64,000 bases of DNA from Burhinus oedicnemus (Eukaryota; Chordata; Aves; Charadriiformes; Burhinidae), in NCBI GenBank assembly GCA_008921705.1, contig VFFE01007486.1:754217-818216 (forward strand), written 5' to 3'. Numbering within the stretch: the first letter of the stretch is position 1; the number at the start of each line of letters is the position of its first letter. Shown one piece after another: positions 22,658-36,185 of this stretch. The translations under genes were made by a program, and so were the position numbers. A model generated the notes under the pieces. It searched no databases. It was not told the origin of the DNA and was given only the letters and a program-made list of their open reading frames with translations.

Positions 22658-25529
22658 AGGGCTTCTTGTGAGTCACTGTTTTGCATGCAGGGCCTCAGTT
22701 CCATCCCATTCCTGTTAAGACACTTATCCATACTGGCTCCATTCACATCAGACCTATTTGTCATATTTTTGCAGATGTAAACTACTGTCTTGTGTCTGAG
22801 ACAAAGACTGAGAGCACGTTTTCCCAAAAAGAGACTTTCCGAGGAAAAGGCCAGAGGACAGACAGATGGGCCTGCTGAAGCCAGACATCTGTGACTGAGC
22901 CCTGAATTATGTAACTATACAGCCTTGCAAAGAAAAAAAATGGACCTGACATAGAAAAAGAGTTCTTCAGCATGTATTTAATTTTAAAACTTTAGTCTTG
23001 TTGAGTTAATGGAACTTCAAAGAGATTTAAAGACGTAATTGAAGTGCTTTGCTAAAGCACTATCACTATAAACAAAACTTCTTGTTCTGTAACCAGTTTA
23101 TATCATGGGAAATTTTGAAGGACTTGAAATAAAATTTGAATGGCATGTTCTATATTGTGAAACCCTGGGTTTTTCCTCAGTAACTTTATGGCTAACGAAA
23201 GTTCTTAATGTACTTTGCCACTTCAGTAATAGAGCTATTATGTTCCATATAATTTTTTCAATATCTCAGAAAATGCAGCTTGAATTGTTCTTTAATTTAT
23301 CTGTGGTAGACACCTACTGCAATCTTCACTGGAAAAATATGAGAACTTCTAAACGGTACTTCAGATACTTAGATAGCAGCAAAGCAATTTAAACTCTATA
23401 AAATAGCTACTATCCCTGCCCAGAAATATTTTTGAAGAAAGGTGTTTTTCCAGAAGAAACATATTTTTTTTTCAGTGTCCATCTACCTTTACTGTATTAT
23501 GTTATATTATTTTACATTGAATTATATATTCTAACAGAAAAGCTACTCAAGTTTAGAAAACTTCAGGATGGGAGGGCTTCCACAGAGGAAAATAATATAT
23601 GCATACATGTATCTATAATATACATATATATCTATATTCCAAGAGCCATGAATAACTGCTTCTACATCTACTGCACATTCTCGTGAATTTCAGTCCTAGA
23701 AGCAAAGTACTTATTCATTTCTCAGTCTTACTAATATCAACATGTTTTTGTTACCAGTAATATAAATCATCAAGGCTTATTTTGGCTTCATAGGTAATTT
23801 GCTTCCATCTCATTTAATAATTTAGAATAATCAGTAGTGTTTAAAATCTTAGCAATTTTGAAGTTGTGTTACAATCAAAATGCATTTAGATTGCCATGCA
23901 ATTCAACCTTACAAATCACCAGCCAATCAGCACCCCCGATGCTGTGAAGCACTCTTATTTTGCTCTAAGTGTTATCTCATGCTGCTCTTAACACATTTGG
24001 AAATTGAGAACACTGGCTGCCTTTGGTGCCTGCCTCTATTCAGTGTTTAATGTCTGAGACTTCACCACTATTCTATTCAATTTAGTATGGCATTTCAGCT
24101 GTTGCTGTCTATGCCGTAGTCTTTTTCAATTCAATAAATGTAGATTCAACCACACATTCTAGAGAAATAAAATATGAAATGAATACATTTTGAAATGTGG
24201 GAACTCTACTTAGTGTCTGTTTGACTCCAAGGAAATTATGGACTTCAGGATAGTTTTAAGTCTATTTAGATTTCAACAGCACGATCATCACTGCGTTGCC
24301 TAGGAAGCTGGGGATGGATATGACCTGCTCTTTACATTCCAAAGTAAGCATGGAAACAGCAGGAATGAATTCTGCAGCCTTCAGAATGACTCCTGCCTTT
24401 CATTTTATGAATCTTGAAGGATCTGGACAGTTTTTTGTTTACATTGTTTTGTGTGATCCAAGATGGATTTAACCCTTTCCTCTTCCTGTCAAATAATGCA
24501 TTTGTTTCCCTTTTATTTCTTGAGTACATTCATAAAAATCTCTAGTGCTTCTATTAGATTTTTCTGATTTTTTGAACTGTTGATTTTTGCTTTTACCTGC
24601 AAAATAATATTTCATTTTTATTAGAAATCTAATTGTCTGATTTGGGGAACCCTATAAACTTGTGAAAAAATAAGTCTGTAAGATATAGCTAGCAGTACTG
24701 TATTTACTCAAGCTCAAGGTAGGTATGCCTTTAAATGTTAACATTGCTTATTTTAGATCACTAACAGCACTAATGCAATTTGATTAAATGATACTTTGTT
24801 CTATCTAGTCTTCAGAAACTTTAATTTTGGAAAAAAAGAAAAGAGATAAATTAAGCACATGCATCTATTCCTACTGCTCAACTGCCAGTATGAACAGTAA
24901 GAGAACCCAACCCAACAACGAAAATATTTTTATTTTAAATTCTTTTTTCTTATTATGTAGTCCTTTGCTTTATTGCTAATATTCCACAAATATCATGGCA
25001 AAGTTTAATATCAGAGTTACTGATATCATGGAATGGAACACTTTGGATAACTTTATTGAATGAACAAATAACGAAGTGAATAAAAAATGTCAATATTTCA
25101 AGCTAAATCTTAACCACTTCTCTAAAGTCAGCCTGGTTAGCGTGTATATTCTCCATCTAAAGTATCATCTTGGGTGTTTTGCTGCGTAGTTGAGCAAAAG
25201 GATAGTACTTTCATTCTGGAATTCTGTTATCAAAGGTTAAAAGAAAAGTTTAATGAATTAATTTTTGTACTTAACTATCAGTTAAATCAACTCTTGAAGG
25301 GGCAGGATTACTATTTTGCACATAGAATGTTAAGGAGATTCCCACAGCCTAAGTACATGTAGGAATGTAATGTTTTCCTTGTGAGAACAGAGAAACACAG
25401 AATACAAAGCCTACAGCTACTCTTTTTTAACTTAGATCTTTCATACAGCAGTGATAACTAGCATAGGTATCTCTAGGTGGTTCTGTATATTGCATTGTAT
25501 AACATACAGAACTATATAGAAATTCAGTT

Positions 25530-26060
25530 TCAGCCACATTTTTCTTTCTCCAATCTACTGTCAGTTCTACATATCTCACCTTGGTAGGCCCATTCTCTCT
25601 TAAGCTTCTGGTACATCTCTCTCATCCAAATCCTGGCCTCTGACAAAGACCTCGACCTGCTATCTGTCTTCTGTCTTCCTGAGCTCATCTGATTTATGTG
25701 TCTTACCATGACTCTTGTCCAAGTCTCCTCCTTGGCTTCACACTGCAGCTCCTGAACAGCCCCCTTCCCACCTCTCAGCCTCTTCTGCTCACTTAATTCT
25801 TCAGACACTTCAAACCTCCCTCCCTACCCTCCTCTCCCTCAAATGGCTATTCTCTTGCCTGGTTTCCCTGCCTGGAGAGCAGCCCCTGTTGGTCCTGGCA
25901 CAGCTTGTTTCTCAACCCCAGTTTACCATTCAGTACCTTCCCCTGGGACTTACAATAATTTTCTTCCCCAGCAACTTCCCATGGATCCACCCTGTCAGAT
26001 CACTTTTCCATTCAAATTATGTGGCTCTTTCCAGATGCTTTGCACGCCTTGGATGAGACA
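25530..26060. other. Pyrimidine-rich, less AT-rich block of unknown nature
   Basis: The plus strand is strongly C/T-biased (for example 25,795-25,860) and differs from its surroundings. It has open frames on both strands, but none looks like a known protein. The minus-strand frame 25,530-25,808 is K/E/R/Q-rich simply because the strand is purine-rich. It may be an unrecognised old repeat or a decayed LTR. Confidence 0.3.
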
Positions 26061-29000
26061 GAAAGGGCACCAAGAGCATTTGAGGCACAGTCTTACTGGC
26101 TGTGCTTTTTAGATCAGGTACCCAAATCTGACACTAGCTGCAGGAGCTCAGATCTGGAAGGCAATGGAAGTCCTATGCAGCCTTAGGGTGGGACATGCTC
26201 ACCACACAGAATAATCAAGAATTCCAGCTAATAAATCATTTTCACTGAGCATTTACTAACTATGCTGTTTTGAAATTTTGTAATTTTAGGCAAATTCAGG
26301 CAGATATTCACACAGGTGGCAAAAGGCACATCTCCACTGAACTTCAAAATTCTGTCTCAGGGATGTGTAGTGCCTGAGTTTGTTAAAGACAGGGGTGCCA
26401 GAATTTTGCAATATAAGGAAAACTGTATACTAGTCCTTTTGCTTAGTTGTCAGATAGGGTTTAACCATTTTTTACTAAAATTAAACATACCAGCCTAAGG
26501 CACACACTTGGCATGACAAATTTCAGCTTGGTTGGTTAAAATTTGGCAGAACTATAAGCAGCTGAAACTCAACTCTTATAGTGGGAACTTGTACAATCCT
26601 GAAAGATGCATGTGTGTGTATGAAATGTATGCACACATACACACATATATATGTACTCCATAAACATCTGGTATGGTATAATGTAGCATGGTGTAATTTC
26701 TGCCCTAACGTGTTTCATATAAAATTAATAGTATTCTTCCTAAAGCATCCATCCACAAGAAAAACAAGCTAAAACATGACAGACAACAAATCTCCCAAAG
26801 TCACATAAAACAGATTAGAAGACGACACAGGATTCTTCTGGTGTAAAAGCTTAATTTAAGATAAATTCTAAAGATACACATATTATTTCTGCTGTGTGGA
26901 TCACTCTTGCTGTGCATGTAATTTTATTACTTACTCTGTTAAACATAGGAGCAGCTGTCCTCTTTTACACCTCTAGGGGAAAAAAAATCAGAATGGATTA
27001 TTCAAAAGATTTAAATCCCTTTGAGACATGGCCCTTCCAGCAATACTATAAATTCTTTTTCACTCCAAGGTTAGATGCTACGTTGGCCTTGATTTAAAAC
27101 CCAGGATTCTGTGGCAAATGGCAATGATATCCAGCTCTGACAAATTGAATTGGTCTCAAGGTATTGAAGGATGACTAATAAATCTGAGACTTGATCCTGA
27201 AACTTTTCTACACATGTATTGAGTCTCTTTCTTCTTGAGACATTTGAGATACTGCTAAATATTAAAATCATGTCATACCAGTGATCTATTTAATTGACTT
27301 AAGCCATGTTTATTATTTTCCTTCAGGATAGAATTGGAAACTTTAATGAAGTTTGAGTGAATATATCTTGCCTGCACGTTAGTAACAACTACAATTTTCT
27401 TTGGGTCAACGCTACTAAACATTTCACTCACTAAAGCATGTAAGAAAGAATTTTCATGTAGATAAAGAGGATTACACGTGCCAGACTGCTGGCATATTTC
27501 TAGTGTTAGAGAACTTCTTGTTTCTAAGAAGGGATCGGTGTATATATACTATCCAAAACAGAATCACTGGGGTTTGACTGAAAGCAGCAAGTGTGAGGCT
27601 TATATTTTGCCATCACAGTTATATTCAGGTTGTAGGCTTTTCCGTAAGGGCCAGCGGGTCATCCTGCATGCTAAACAAGCCATCTGAAGGATGCATAATG
27701 CAATGAGCTGAGTTTGCGATGGAGTGAATAACCTAAGATTCAAGTAAGTTATTTGCGAGTTTAAACTGGATACTTAACTAAAATGTCAATTCAAATTTTT
27801 AATTGGTCTCTTTTCCTTTTTAATTTCATCTTAAAGTGGACTTCCCTTAAGAGGACTCCTTACTTCCCTTAAGAACTCTCCTTTGATCAATTAATATATA
27901 GAAACTGCTGTAATAATTGTGTGTACTGGAAAGCATCTAAAGATGGCCAAGGAATTACATAGCAGCCACTAGCCTTCCTGTCCATCTGCACAAAATTCCA
28001 ACGTATTTTTTAGTAACTAACGAAAAGCCGGTTAAAACAATTTTTCCTACCTACTTAGTTCTGGGTAACCACAAAAAAGCAACTTTTCCCCCAAGTCTTA
28101 TCATCCTCCAAATAGTCTGTTTATCTCTTCTTTTTTCCTTTCACCAAGCTCGATCTTTAATCCTTTTAATAGTGCTCTGTTCCCTATAACCTATTAGCCA
28201 CACTTACTTTTTAAGGTTATAAATTGTGATCTCATACACCTTAAAAAATACCTAGATTGTTGAGAGAGGAAAAAAAAGCAGTACATTTTTTCTGAATAAA
28301 ACCAAAAGGAATATCATCTTAAATTTTCTTGTTTCTGATTTAAAAACAAAATGTCACTACCAATCAAACCTGAAATAAGCTTCAGTGTAAGGAAAAAAAA
28401 ATAGAATTTACTTTAATTCTTCTGTTAACTTGTCTCAGACAATGTGCCATGCCAATCAGATCAACAATCTTGTTTAATGAATTCAGGAAAACTTTGTCAT
28501 GAAATCAGGAATCTTTTCAAAAACGGAAAAGAAATTGCCCATTTCTAAGTCACCTGTGCAAAAAAGGAGACAAAAAGCCTCTATGTTTTAACACAGCTCT
28601 TCAATTAATTAAAATCTAATGAATGCAGCTTGCACCTCTGGAAAGACTCTTTCAGATTTCATTTTTTTGATTACTTAATACTGCTATTGATTCTTCTGAA
28701 GCTGGTAAATTTTGGAAAGCCATATACAACACAAGGTCACTGTTTGGCAAATGTTAATTTCTTCTGTTACCCACAGTCAGACAGATTCTAAACGTGAACA
28801 ACTGTCAACAGAGAAATTCATAATTACAGCAAGACCACCCTCAGCATTTATCTGGACAGTGTGTCTCTCACTCCTCTATTAGCCTGATTTCAGAGTCCTC
28901 ACATAATAGCTAAAGTGTATTTTGAGTGCACTCTCACAGTAACACTTCCGTGCCTTTAGAATCACAGCTCTGGGGATTTTGCCTGTGAAAAAAAGCCCAT

Positions 29001-32000
29001 AATTTTACAAGGCATGGAGCCTTACTTCCATAATATAAAGATAATTTGGTACAATTGCTGAATCAAAACATCTGGTCTAGTTTCCCTCCTGTTGTCAATC
29101 CTATTCTTGGTATGAGGTAGCTTCAGCTGTGGCTGATATTGGAGACAACCTTAGCAACACACCAGCAGCCATAAGAATTCTGGTGCTCAGAGGCTTCAGT
29201 GATGAATGGAAATGTAGTGGCCAGGGAACAAATCCAAAGAAGCATCTGAAAGGATTCTTCACATGCAGTATGGGTGCCTAAAAAAAAAACAAACAAAAAA
29301 ACCAAGTCATCAAGAAATCTTCTGCTCCGGGAACTGCAAGACCCACCCTGAAGCCTGTTTTCCTTTCTGTTGTAATGAACACCGTGGCATGGGGAAAATG
29401 CAGACATCAGATCTAGCAAATTCTGTAGAGGCAGAAATGAATTTTGACTTTGAGGATCTGGAGGCAAGGCTGGATCAAAGTCACTTCTGCCACAGAAAAT
29501 GGAGAGTTTAAAGGAATAGCTGCTGCTCCTGCTTCTGATGAGGAAGATGGGAAAGATAGGGACAGAAAGTGTGCTCAGTGGTCTGAACCCCTTTAGTCAC
29601 TCATTTTAAGCCCAGAACTGTTGACTTGCATATGAGTACAACAAGTATTCTGGTATAAAACTCTGTCAATCCCTCCTGTTTGAGCTAAATGACTTCATGT
29701 AAATAAACACCTTTTCTTCGCCTGACAGGCTGTGACCGAAAGTTGAAGCCATCATGAGGATGTAAGAAAGATTTGTTCACACCTCTGCTGTTCCCATGAC
29801 TCGTTATCAAAATGTTTGCCGATAATCTTGGACGGCAGTGTAAGTCGCTTTCTAGTGTAACTGATATTATGTGATTGGAACAGCTCCAGCACTCTGATTA
29901 CTTGATCCAGAATAGCCATTAGCCTGCTGCCTAGTTATTTGTCTGAATTTTGCAAAGGAAGAATTTACACTTGTACTTCCCAGTTTTGTCTCAGACAGGA
30001 CAAGATGAAAAAGACAAAAACGTCACAAATATTGGTATGAAAGGAAAGATGTTATCCACAAAACTGAGTTAATGATTTTATTCCATGAATAAAATTTATT
30101 CTGTGACTGTGTTGTTTACTTTACTAACCATTCCCATATATTTTCTTTGAAAAGAATGTCCCATGTCTCTGTAAGGAAAAGCTGTAGATCTTCTGGAAAA
30201 CCAATATGCAATATTGAGAAAAATGTTTGTATTGTTCTTTTATTGCAAACCACAAAGAGACACTGAACAACAAAGAAAACTTAAAGAAAATATTTAGAAG
30301 CAAATGGCCATCAGCAGTCTAAAATGCATCTCCAGGTGCAGTATGCTCTGTTACTCAGATTTGTGCAGGACCTTTTGCAAAGTATTTCTGGAAAACAATA
30401 GCATTCTGATTTTCAGTACTGTTAATGCTACCACTGCAAATATTTTCTCAAAAAATATAAAAATATAGCTGTGTAAGGAACTGCTCCGATGATATAAAGA
30501 ATGCTCTAGGAATCTCTGAAATTTGCAGTACAAGGGACTTTGCCAGCTCAAGGGATCCCGGGCTGTAATGCCTTTTCCATGATGTACCTCTCCACTGTAT
30601 TTATAAAAACTGGGTTACTGTTCAAAAAACAGCATAAGACTCATTCCACAGGGAAGAGGCAAAATAAGAAATTTAATGGTTTTATACCTTTCTAACATGG
30701 TGGCTTGGCAACTCTGGTCTCTACATCCAGTCATCCACTGAAAGTCTAATTTAATTAGTCTTAAAAGTCCACTTACCCATTTACTTATTCTCAAGAACTG
30801 GTGCAAAAGTTAGAGTCCTGACTGTAATTACCAGGCAGCATAGGTATGATCATGCTTCCTTGTTCTCCCTCTCACACCATAACTCGCATTTTCTAAAGCA
30901 TCAAGCAAACATCAAGCATCAGTACCTCCTATATCTTAAATAAAAAGTCTAATCATTCAGTAGTACAGTAAGTACAGGTCTAACAGGAGATGCCTATAGG
31001 TATATAGATCCTCTGTAAAAGATTCAGGTTTTAGATTGTAAAAAGATTTTTTTCAACCATGCTCCAGGTGCATGACCTTCAGAAATGGGAGCGATTTCAG
31101 TTATATTGCTGTGCTTCTGGCCACACTGCTCTAGCCTGTTCTTCTGGATAATTCTTCTAAAGTCCATCACTCTTTCCATATGGCACAGTGATCCTTCATG
31201 ATCAGCTCTATGTCTTGAATTCTTCTCTGGGGGCTATAAGGTGAAAATGAAGGCACCAAAACGTTAAAGTAATGAATATATAGATGCTCAAGTATTTTAT
31301 TCAGTCCAACTTTTAGATTGGAGTGGTTTGGGTTTTTTTCTGGTGTGCAGTAGGAAACAAGTGACTTTTTCATTTCTCACCAAATGTCTGGAGATATGAA
31401 TGGAAGAACATGAAGTGCTGTAAGAAACCTGAGTGTCTGTAAGTCTAACAGCTGGTCAAGACTCAATAAAGGATTTTACCAGACTGCTAGAGTCTGAAGG
31501 TTTCCTGGGAGTCTTCTAGAGCTTTGATTTCAGGAACTATAATGAAGGGAATTGGTTTTTTTAGACAAAACAAAATGTTATTTCAACCAGAGTTCCACAT
31601 CATAACAGAACTTCCTTGCAGCAAGCTGCTTCTCTTTCTCTGTTTCACTCACAGTGTCCATAGCAGGCTATCACTACAGTTTTAATATTGAAACTTCAGC
31701 TTCCATTCCCAAAAATGAGTAAGAGCCGGAAGAATTCTAAAGTTATCCCATTTTTAGCAATAACAACAAGTTTAGAACCTTAGCCTCACCAGTATTTGAA
31801 TAAGAAAAGCAGTTGGGAAAAGCTTTTTCCTTTAAAGCTCACCAAAATTTTCTTTACATGCTCAAATCAAATTAACACAATACCACATTAAAAGAAAACT
31901 TTAAACATATTTAATTACCTATCTTTTAAATAGTTTCTTTCACTTTCATCTTCCTTTTAGGTACTGCATCTTGGCATCTTTTGCTTATAGTATTTGTTGC

Positions 32001-33252
32001 TATGAGCAGTGCTTTCAGTCCTTGCACTGTGATTTAACCCTTTCTCTCCTTGACAAATCAGCTTCTCTCTCCTCAAACAACAGGCATTTTCTCAGAAATT
32101 CAATTTGTGTTCCACCCAACTAGCATAACAGGTTATTTTCTGTAAGATGACATTCTGGTATTGTTTATGCATTGCATATTAACCTTTTCTTTCAACCCTA
32201 GAGATCTTATTTATATTCCAGCAGAGCGGGTGAATGAGGCACTATATCAATGATAAGCATAACTTAGGAGCCCATGAAGCGCATGTAGCGTATGTGCAGG
32301 GGGCAACTGCCACAGCGTTCATAACTATCCTTTTTCTGATGATGTATACTCAGGAAGCCTTTCGCCTTTCCAAAGGGCACATTTTTTATATGGCTTTGTG
32401 GTTGTCCAACGGTAGGGAACAGGTAACATTGCCAGCAAGTCTCAGCAGGCAGCTGGAGGATAGAAAGTCCAGTCTAAATAATACGGGATACAAAAATCTT
32501 TGGTTTCTCACAAACTTTTTTTGCTGAGTGGTCCTTGTTAGCCTCTCCAACCTTGTGGCAAGAACACTGGGCACAGGTCTAGTAACTAAAAAAGTATGAT
32601 CACTGGCAGAAGGTTTAAGTTTGTTCTACATGGAAAAAAAAAAAGGGATCCATACTCTGAAACAGAATTAATCTACTGCTGTTATCAGCCAAATATACTG
32701 TACTGCCCTGTTCACCACCATCATGCTGGAGAGCTGCTTGTTCTTAGCGAGGAGGGAAAAGGAATGACACTAGAAGGTATTTGAATTTATGTCAGCAGAG
32801 ATATTTGTAAGAAGGACATCACTGGGTTCATTTTTTCCTTATATATTATTGCACAGAAATTAGCTAAGTTGCTCTTCTGTTCTGTGAATGAACATTGTAG
32901 TTAGGGTACCTGCATTGTTTAGATGCACAGCACTATAATCTACTGTTGAAAAAAGTGGCGATGTTTGCAGGAAACACTGAAGTTAAATATTTTATTGCCC
33001 TGTGCTTGCAGTGTCATTAGTGCTTGTCCCCAAGCTCCTGGTTACAGGATCCTCTGGAGAAGGAATTGAGAAAGATAGCTATAAAACTGCTTCCAAGGGC
33101 TATTTCACAACATATGTGGTAGGACTCGAGGTAAAAGGGGCAGAGTTGATTTTGGGTGCAACATGAAACAATGTGGACATTTATGAAGTGCTGGACCTTG
33201 TCGGTGACTGCAGGAGTGTGCTGTCACTCAGGCTGTCATCCAGAGGTCTCTA

Positions 33253-33514
33253 AGGCTATGTCCAAACTACTCAGTCTGGGGTGTTTCTCCTGGTCTGTAA
33301 CAAAGTGCACATCTCAGATGTACATTGACTCCCTGTGGGATGAGACACGAGTAGTTTCTTCTGCCCCTCTTCTTCCCCATACCATGGTTTCTATGGGAAG
33401 GAAAGTGGGAGTATAGGTCCTATGGGAGCTGCAGTGTGTTACATTCAGAGCTCTTATCAGGATGACTGGCATTACAGCTGACAGAGCAACCAGCCCACAG
33501 TCTAGATATAGCCT
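33253..33514. mobile_element. Candidate non-autonomous hAT-like DNA transposon relic
   Basis: A 262-bp segment begins AGGCTATGTCCAAACT and ends with the reverse complement of AGGCTATATCTAGACT. The 16-bp terminal inverted repeats agree at 13 of 16 positions, and all three differences are transitions. The terminus resembles the ggctatgtctacact type end I associate with old sauropsid hAT-family miniature elements. No clear 8-bp target duplication survives and there is no transposase frame inside. Both facts fit an old non-autonomous copy, but they also leave room for chance. Confidence 0.35.
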
Positions 33515-35790
33515 CAGTTAGTGGGCTCGAACACCGTGAACCAAAATACTTTGAAATTATAGCATCTTCTCCTGATGTCTGCACTGCCTGTTCTGTGTGA
33601 TATCTGAGGAGCAGCCAAGGTGCCGTAAAATCCTGTGGATGAACAGCTTTAGTGCTGAGCTGGACTGACCATAAAACATAACTTGCTCTAAGAGGTCCTG
33701 TACAGCATCTCACTTCTCATTGCTGACCCTGAATTCTTGGGCATACCTCAGAACCTTAACTTCTGTTTTTCTGCTTTGCAAATCTGTGACTGATCACGTT
33801 TTCTGAATTTTGAATAAGCTTCCTTTGTTATTGCATCTGTTTGATTAAAGAACTGCATTTGACAAATTCAAAAAAGCTTCATTAGAAAATATGTTTTCAG
33901 GAAGAAAAACTTCAGAGAATTCCATATCACAACAACAAAAGAAATGGAAACTTCCCCTTCCTGCCATCCCCAAAGATCTAAAGGTTTCTCAGAAATTCAG
34001 AACATTTCCCCCAGGTCTTCTATCCCCAACAAAGACAGCCTCCTATTTCCTTTAACACACTGCCTAATGAAAAATAGTAAATACTCCAACATAAAAGATT
34101 TTTAATCATCCAAAGTGGTGGCTCTGTAGTACAAATCAAGGAATTAGCAGCAACTGATTTTACATAGGAGATAGAACAGGAGTGCCTTGGGGCAAATCAA
34201 AAGCCAATCTGTACTTCTATAAAACTGTGAGGCTGAATTTCATTCAGTGTACAGATTAAACATGCTTTTCACAGTAGTTCCATATGTAATCTGCCAATTT
34301 TTAAAGTTGGAATAAATCAAAATATACCTTTTGTTATTAAATATTATGCAAAGGTTAAACTGACCACGTCTTTCTTTTCTAGATCTTTCTTTCTATGCTA
34401 CGCAGCTATTGCAGTAAGAAAGTATTTGCTTTGATACTAGTGATGTTTTGTATTCTTTCATAAGATCCTTTTTTCTATCAGGCATGAACATGGAGTGCAA
34501 TGCTTTGCTATTGCACTTGAGTTCTGCTGGTAGCTCAGGAGATAGGTTTAGGGACAGCTATAGAAGGGGAAGGGAAGGGAATAAAGGAAGGAAAGGGGAA
34601 AGGGGGAGAAAAAGGAAAAAGATCTTGAAACTTGCGGGTATTGTAGATGGGTGTCTGTAGTTGCTATGGAAAGATAATGAAAAACACATTTATGTTTATA
34701 TTATGACCCATAACGGCACAGCACAACAGTGCAATCTGATTTTCAGAAATTAGGACATTGAAAAAAGTCTGTTTGTGAGTAAGGCATTACAAGATCAAGA
34801 AACAATGAGCTGTGACATTTGTCTCTTCTCAACAAATATTTAGAGAGAATGGGGAAAATTCATGGAAATATTTTGTTTCCCCTGTATCACTAGTCTTTTG
34901 CATCATGCAGGGACATAGTCTTCCAGAAGCATTTTGCTTACTTGAAGCAACAAAAAAGTATTTAATTAATCCATTTTTTTAATACATGGAGGTTTTGTGA
35001 TATATAGTTAGTCACTGTGTAGGCTTTTATGATACAGTTTCTCATCGGCATGACGGTCCCACCAATTTCACCCTAAATTACAACTCATTTTAATTTGATT
35101 CTAAATTATAACTCCTGTTAATTGTAAAGTGGAAATAAATACAAGATAGCACGGCAAGTATGCAGCAAGTTTTAGAAAGCCCACATCCAACACATGACTG
35201 TGATGTAGTAATGCAAACCTGGGTGTGGGTCACCTGGCATGTGAGTGGGTACATTTTTACATGTCTTGTTTCTCCATATTCTAACTACATCTACCCTGTG
35301 CAAATGAAATCTCTTTGGATTGTTCTAGTGCGAGTTTCAATCGAATGTGAATATTGTCTAAATTAAAAAACATTATAATCATGCTGGTGGTAGTTTTAGA
35401 GTGGGTACCAGTTTGTTCAAAAGGAGTTTAGAGGCCAAAAAGAACCAGATCTAGGGCCCTTAAAAATGTGATCACAATATAGTTAATCATATCTGCTTGC
35501 GTATTCACAAACCCACATTGCAACAAAATTAGGTAATTTGCAAATATAACAAATGGATAACTGAACATGCAGGATTTACATATACAAATACTTGTACCTG
35601 AAAGTATTGTGGGTCGTTATTTAGAAGCTTATTCAGAAAAAACTATTACAATTCAGGAGATAGCATCTGGAGTTATAATAGCTAATTTTATGGGAACGTA
35701 AAATCTCAAGAGTGATAAAAAAGCCCAACAACCAACAATCTGAATCCTACAGGTTTGTAGGAAAGGAATATGAGACAAATATTTGCAATT
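33515..35790. other. No gene recognised
   Basis: AT-rich DNA with one purine-only tract (34,562-34,622) and no other recognisable structure. Confidence 0.5.
34562..34622 (+). repeat. Polypurine tract with five G-runs
   Basis: About 60 nt of nearly pure A/G on the plus strand, interrupted only by T34582. There are G-runs at 34,566-34,569, 34,572-34,574, 34,577-34,579, 34,595-34,598 and 34,602-34,606. The composition suits triplex (H-DNA) formation, or a G-quadruplex with one long loop. Confidence 0.9.
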
Positions 35791-36185
35791 TAAGAATCCA
35801 TGGTACACCTGCATTTTAATACAGCAAAATTCTGGTTGTTCAATGCCAGAAATGATGTGGTACAGTTAGAAAAGATACAGATAGGAATAACGACAATGAT
35901 CACAGAATTTATTTTAACCATGGAACAGATCGAGACTATTTAACCTGGAAAAGAGACAGCTTGGGGGGAGTATAATAGTAGTCTGCAATTGTGGGTGGCA
36001 CAGGGAGTAATTATTCACAATAAAAGAAAGAAGGGGCATTATTATATGACAGGAAGAATAAATATCCCTACATTTGTCTCATATTCTCTGTATGACTACT
36101 TTGACCACCTCTGAAGAATGATACTAGATCAAACAGTATTAGGTTTCGCCCAGTAGCAGTGTTCTTACAGGGACTTTTTCATATG
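35790..36185 (+). mobile_element. Ancient CR1/L3-type LINE, 3' end
   Basis: Decayed plus-strand relic. The block gagactatttaacctggaaaa (35,931-35,952 region) matches the conserved L-F-x-L-E-K coding block. The run ending at 36,060 matches the C-terminal ORF2 text. The segment gatactagatcaaacagtat, then cgcccagtagcagtgttctt (36,120-36,170), matches the very conserved 3' terminus of old amniote CR1 elements (gatactgggctagatggacc ... gacccagtatggc ... gttctta). Divergence is far greater than in the young CR1 copies here, and no open frame is left. Confidence 0.6.

Larger units (their letters stand above)
22333..33252. other. Eleven kilobases without recognisable gene
   Basis: AT-rich DNA apart from a pyrimidine-rich patch at 25,530-26,060. 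It contains a perfect 15-bp inverted repeat (22,607-22,657), AT/CA-type simple sequence near 23,590-23,640 and 26,620-26,655, and many short open frames with no recognisable domain. I saw no LINE, LTR or RNA gene. Confidence 0.45.

Noticed and set aside
23105..23686. Plus-strand frames of 95 and 84 codons
   Set aside because: F/I/Y/L-rich composition typical of translated AT-rich DNA, with no motif, acceptor or donor in sensible positions.
29123..29511. Opposing open frames of 114 and 82 codons
   Set aside because: They overlap on opposite strands, and the minus frame includes a run of F/V/L from a poly-A tract, so chance is the simpler reading.
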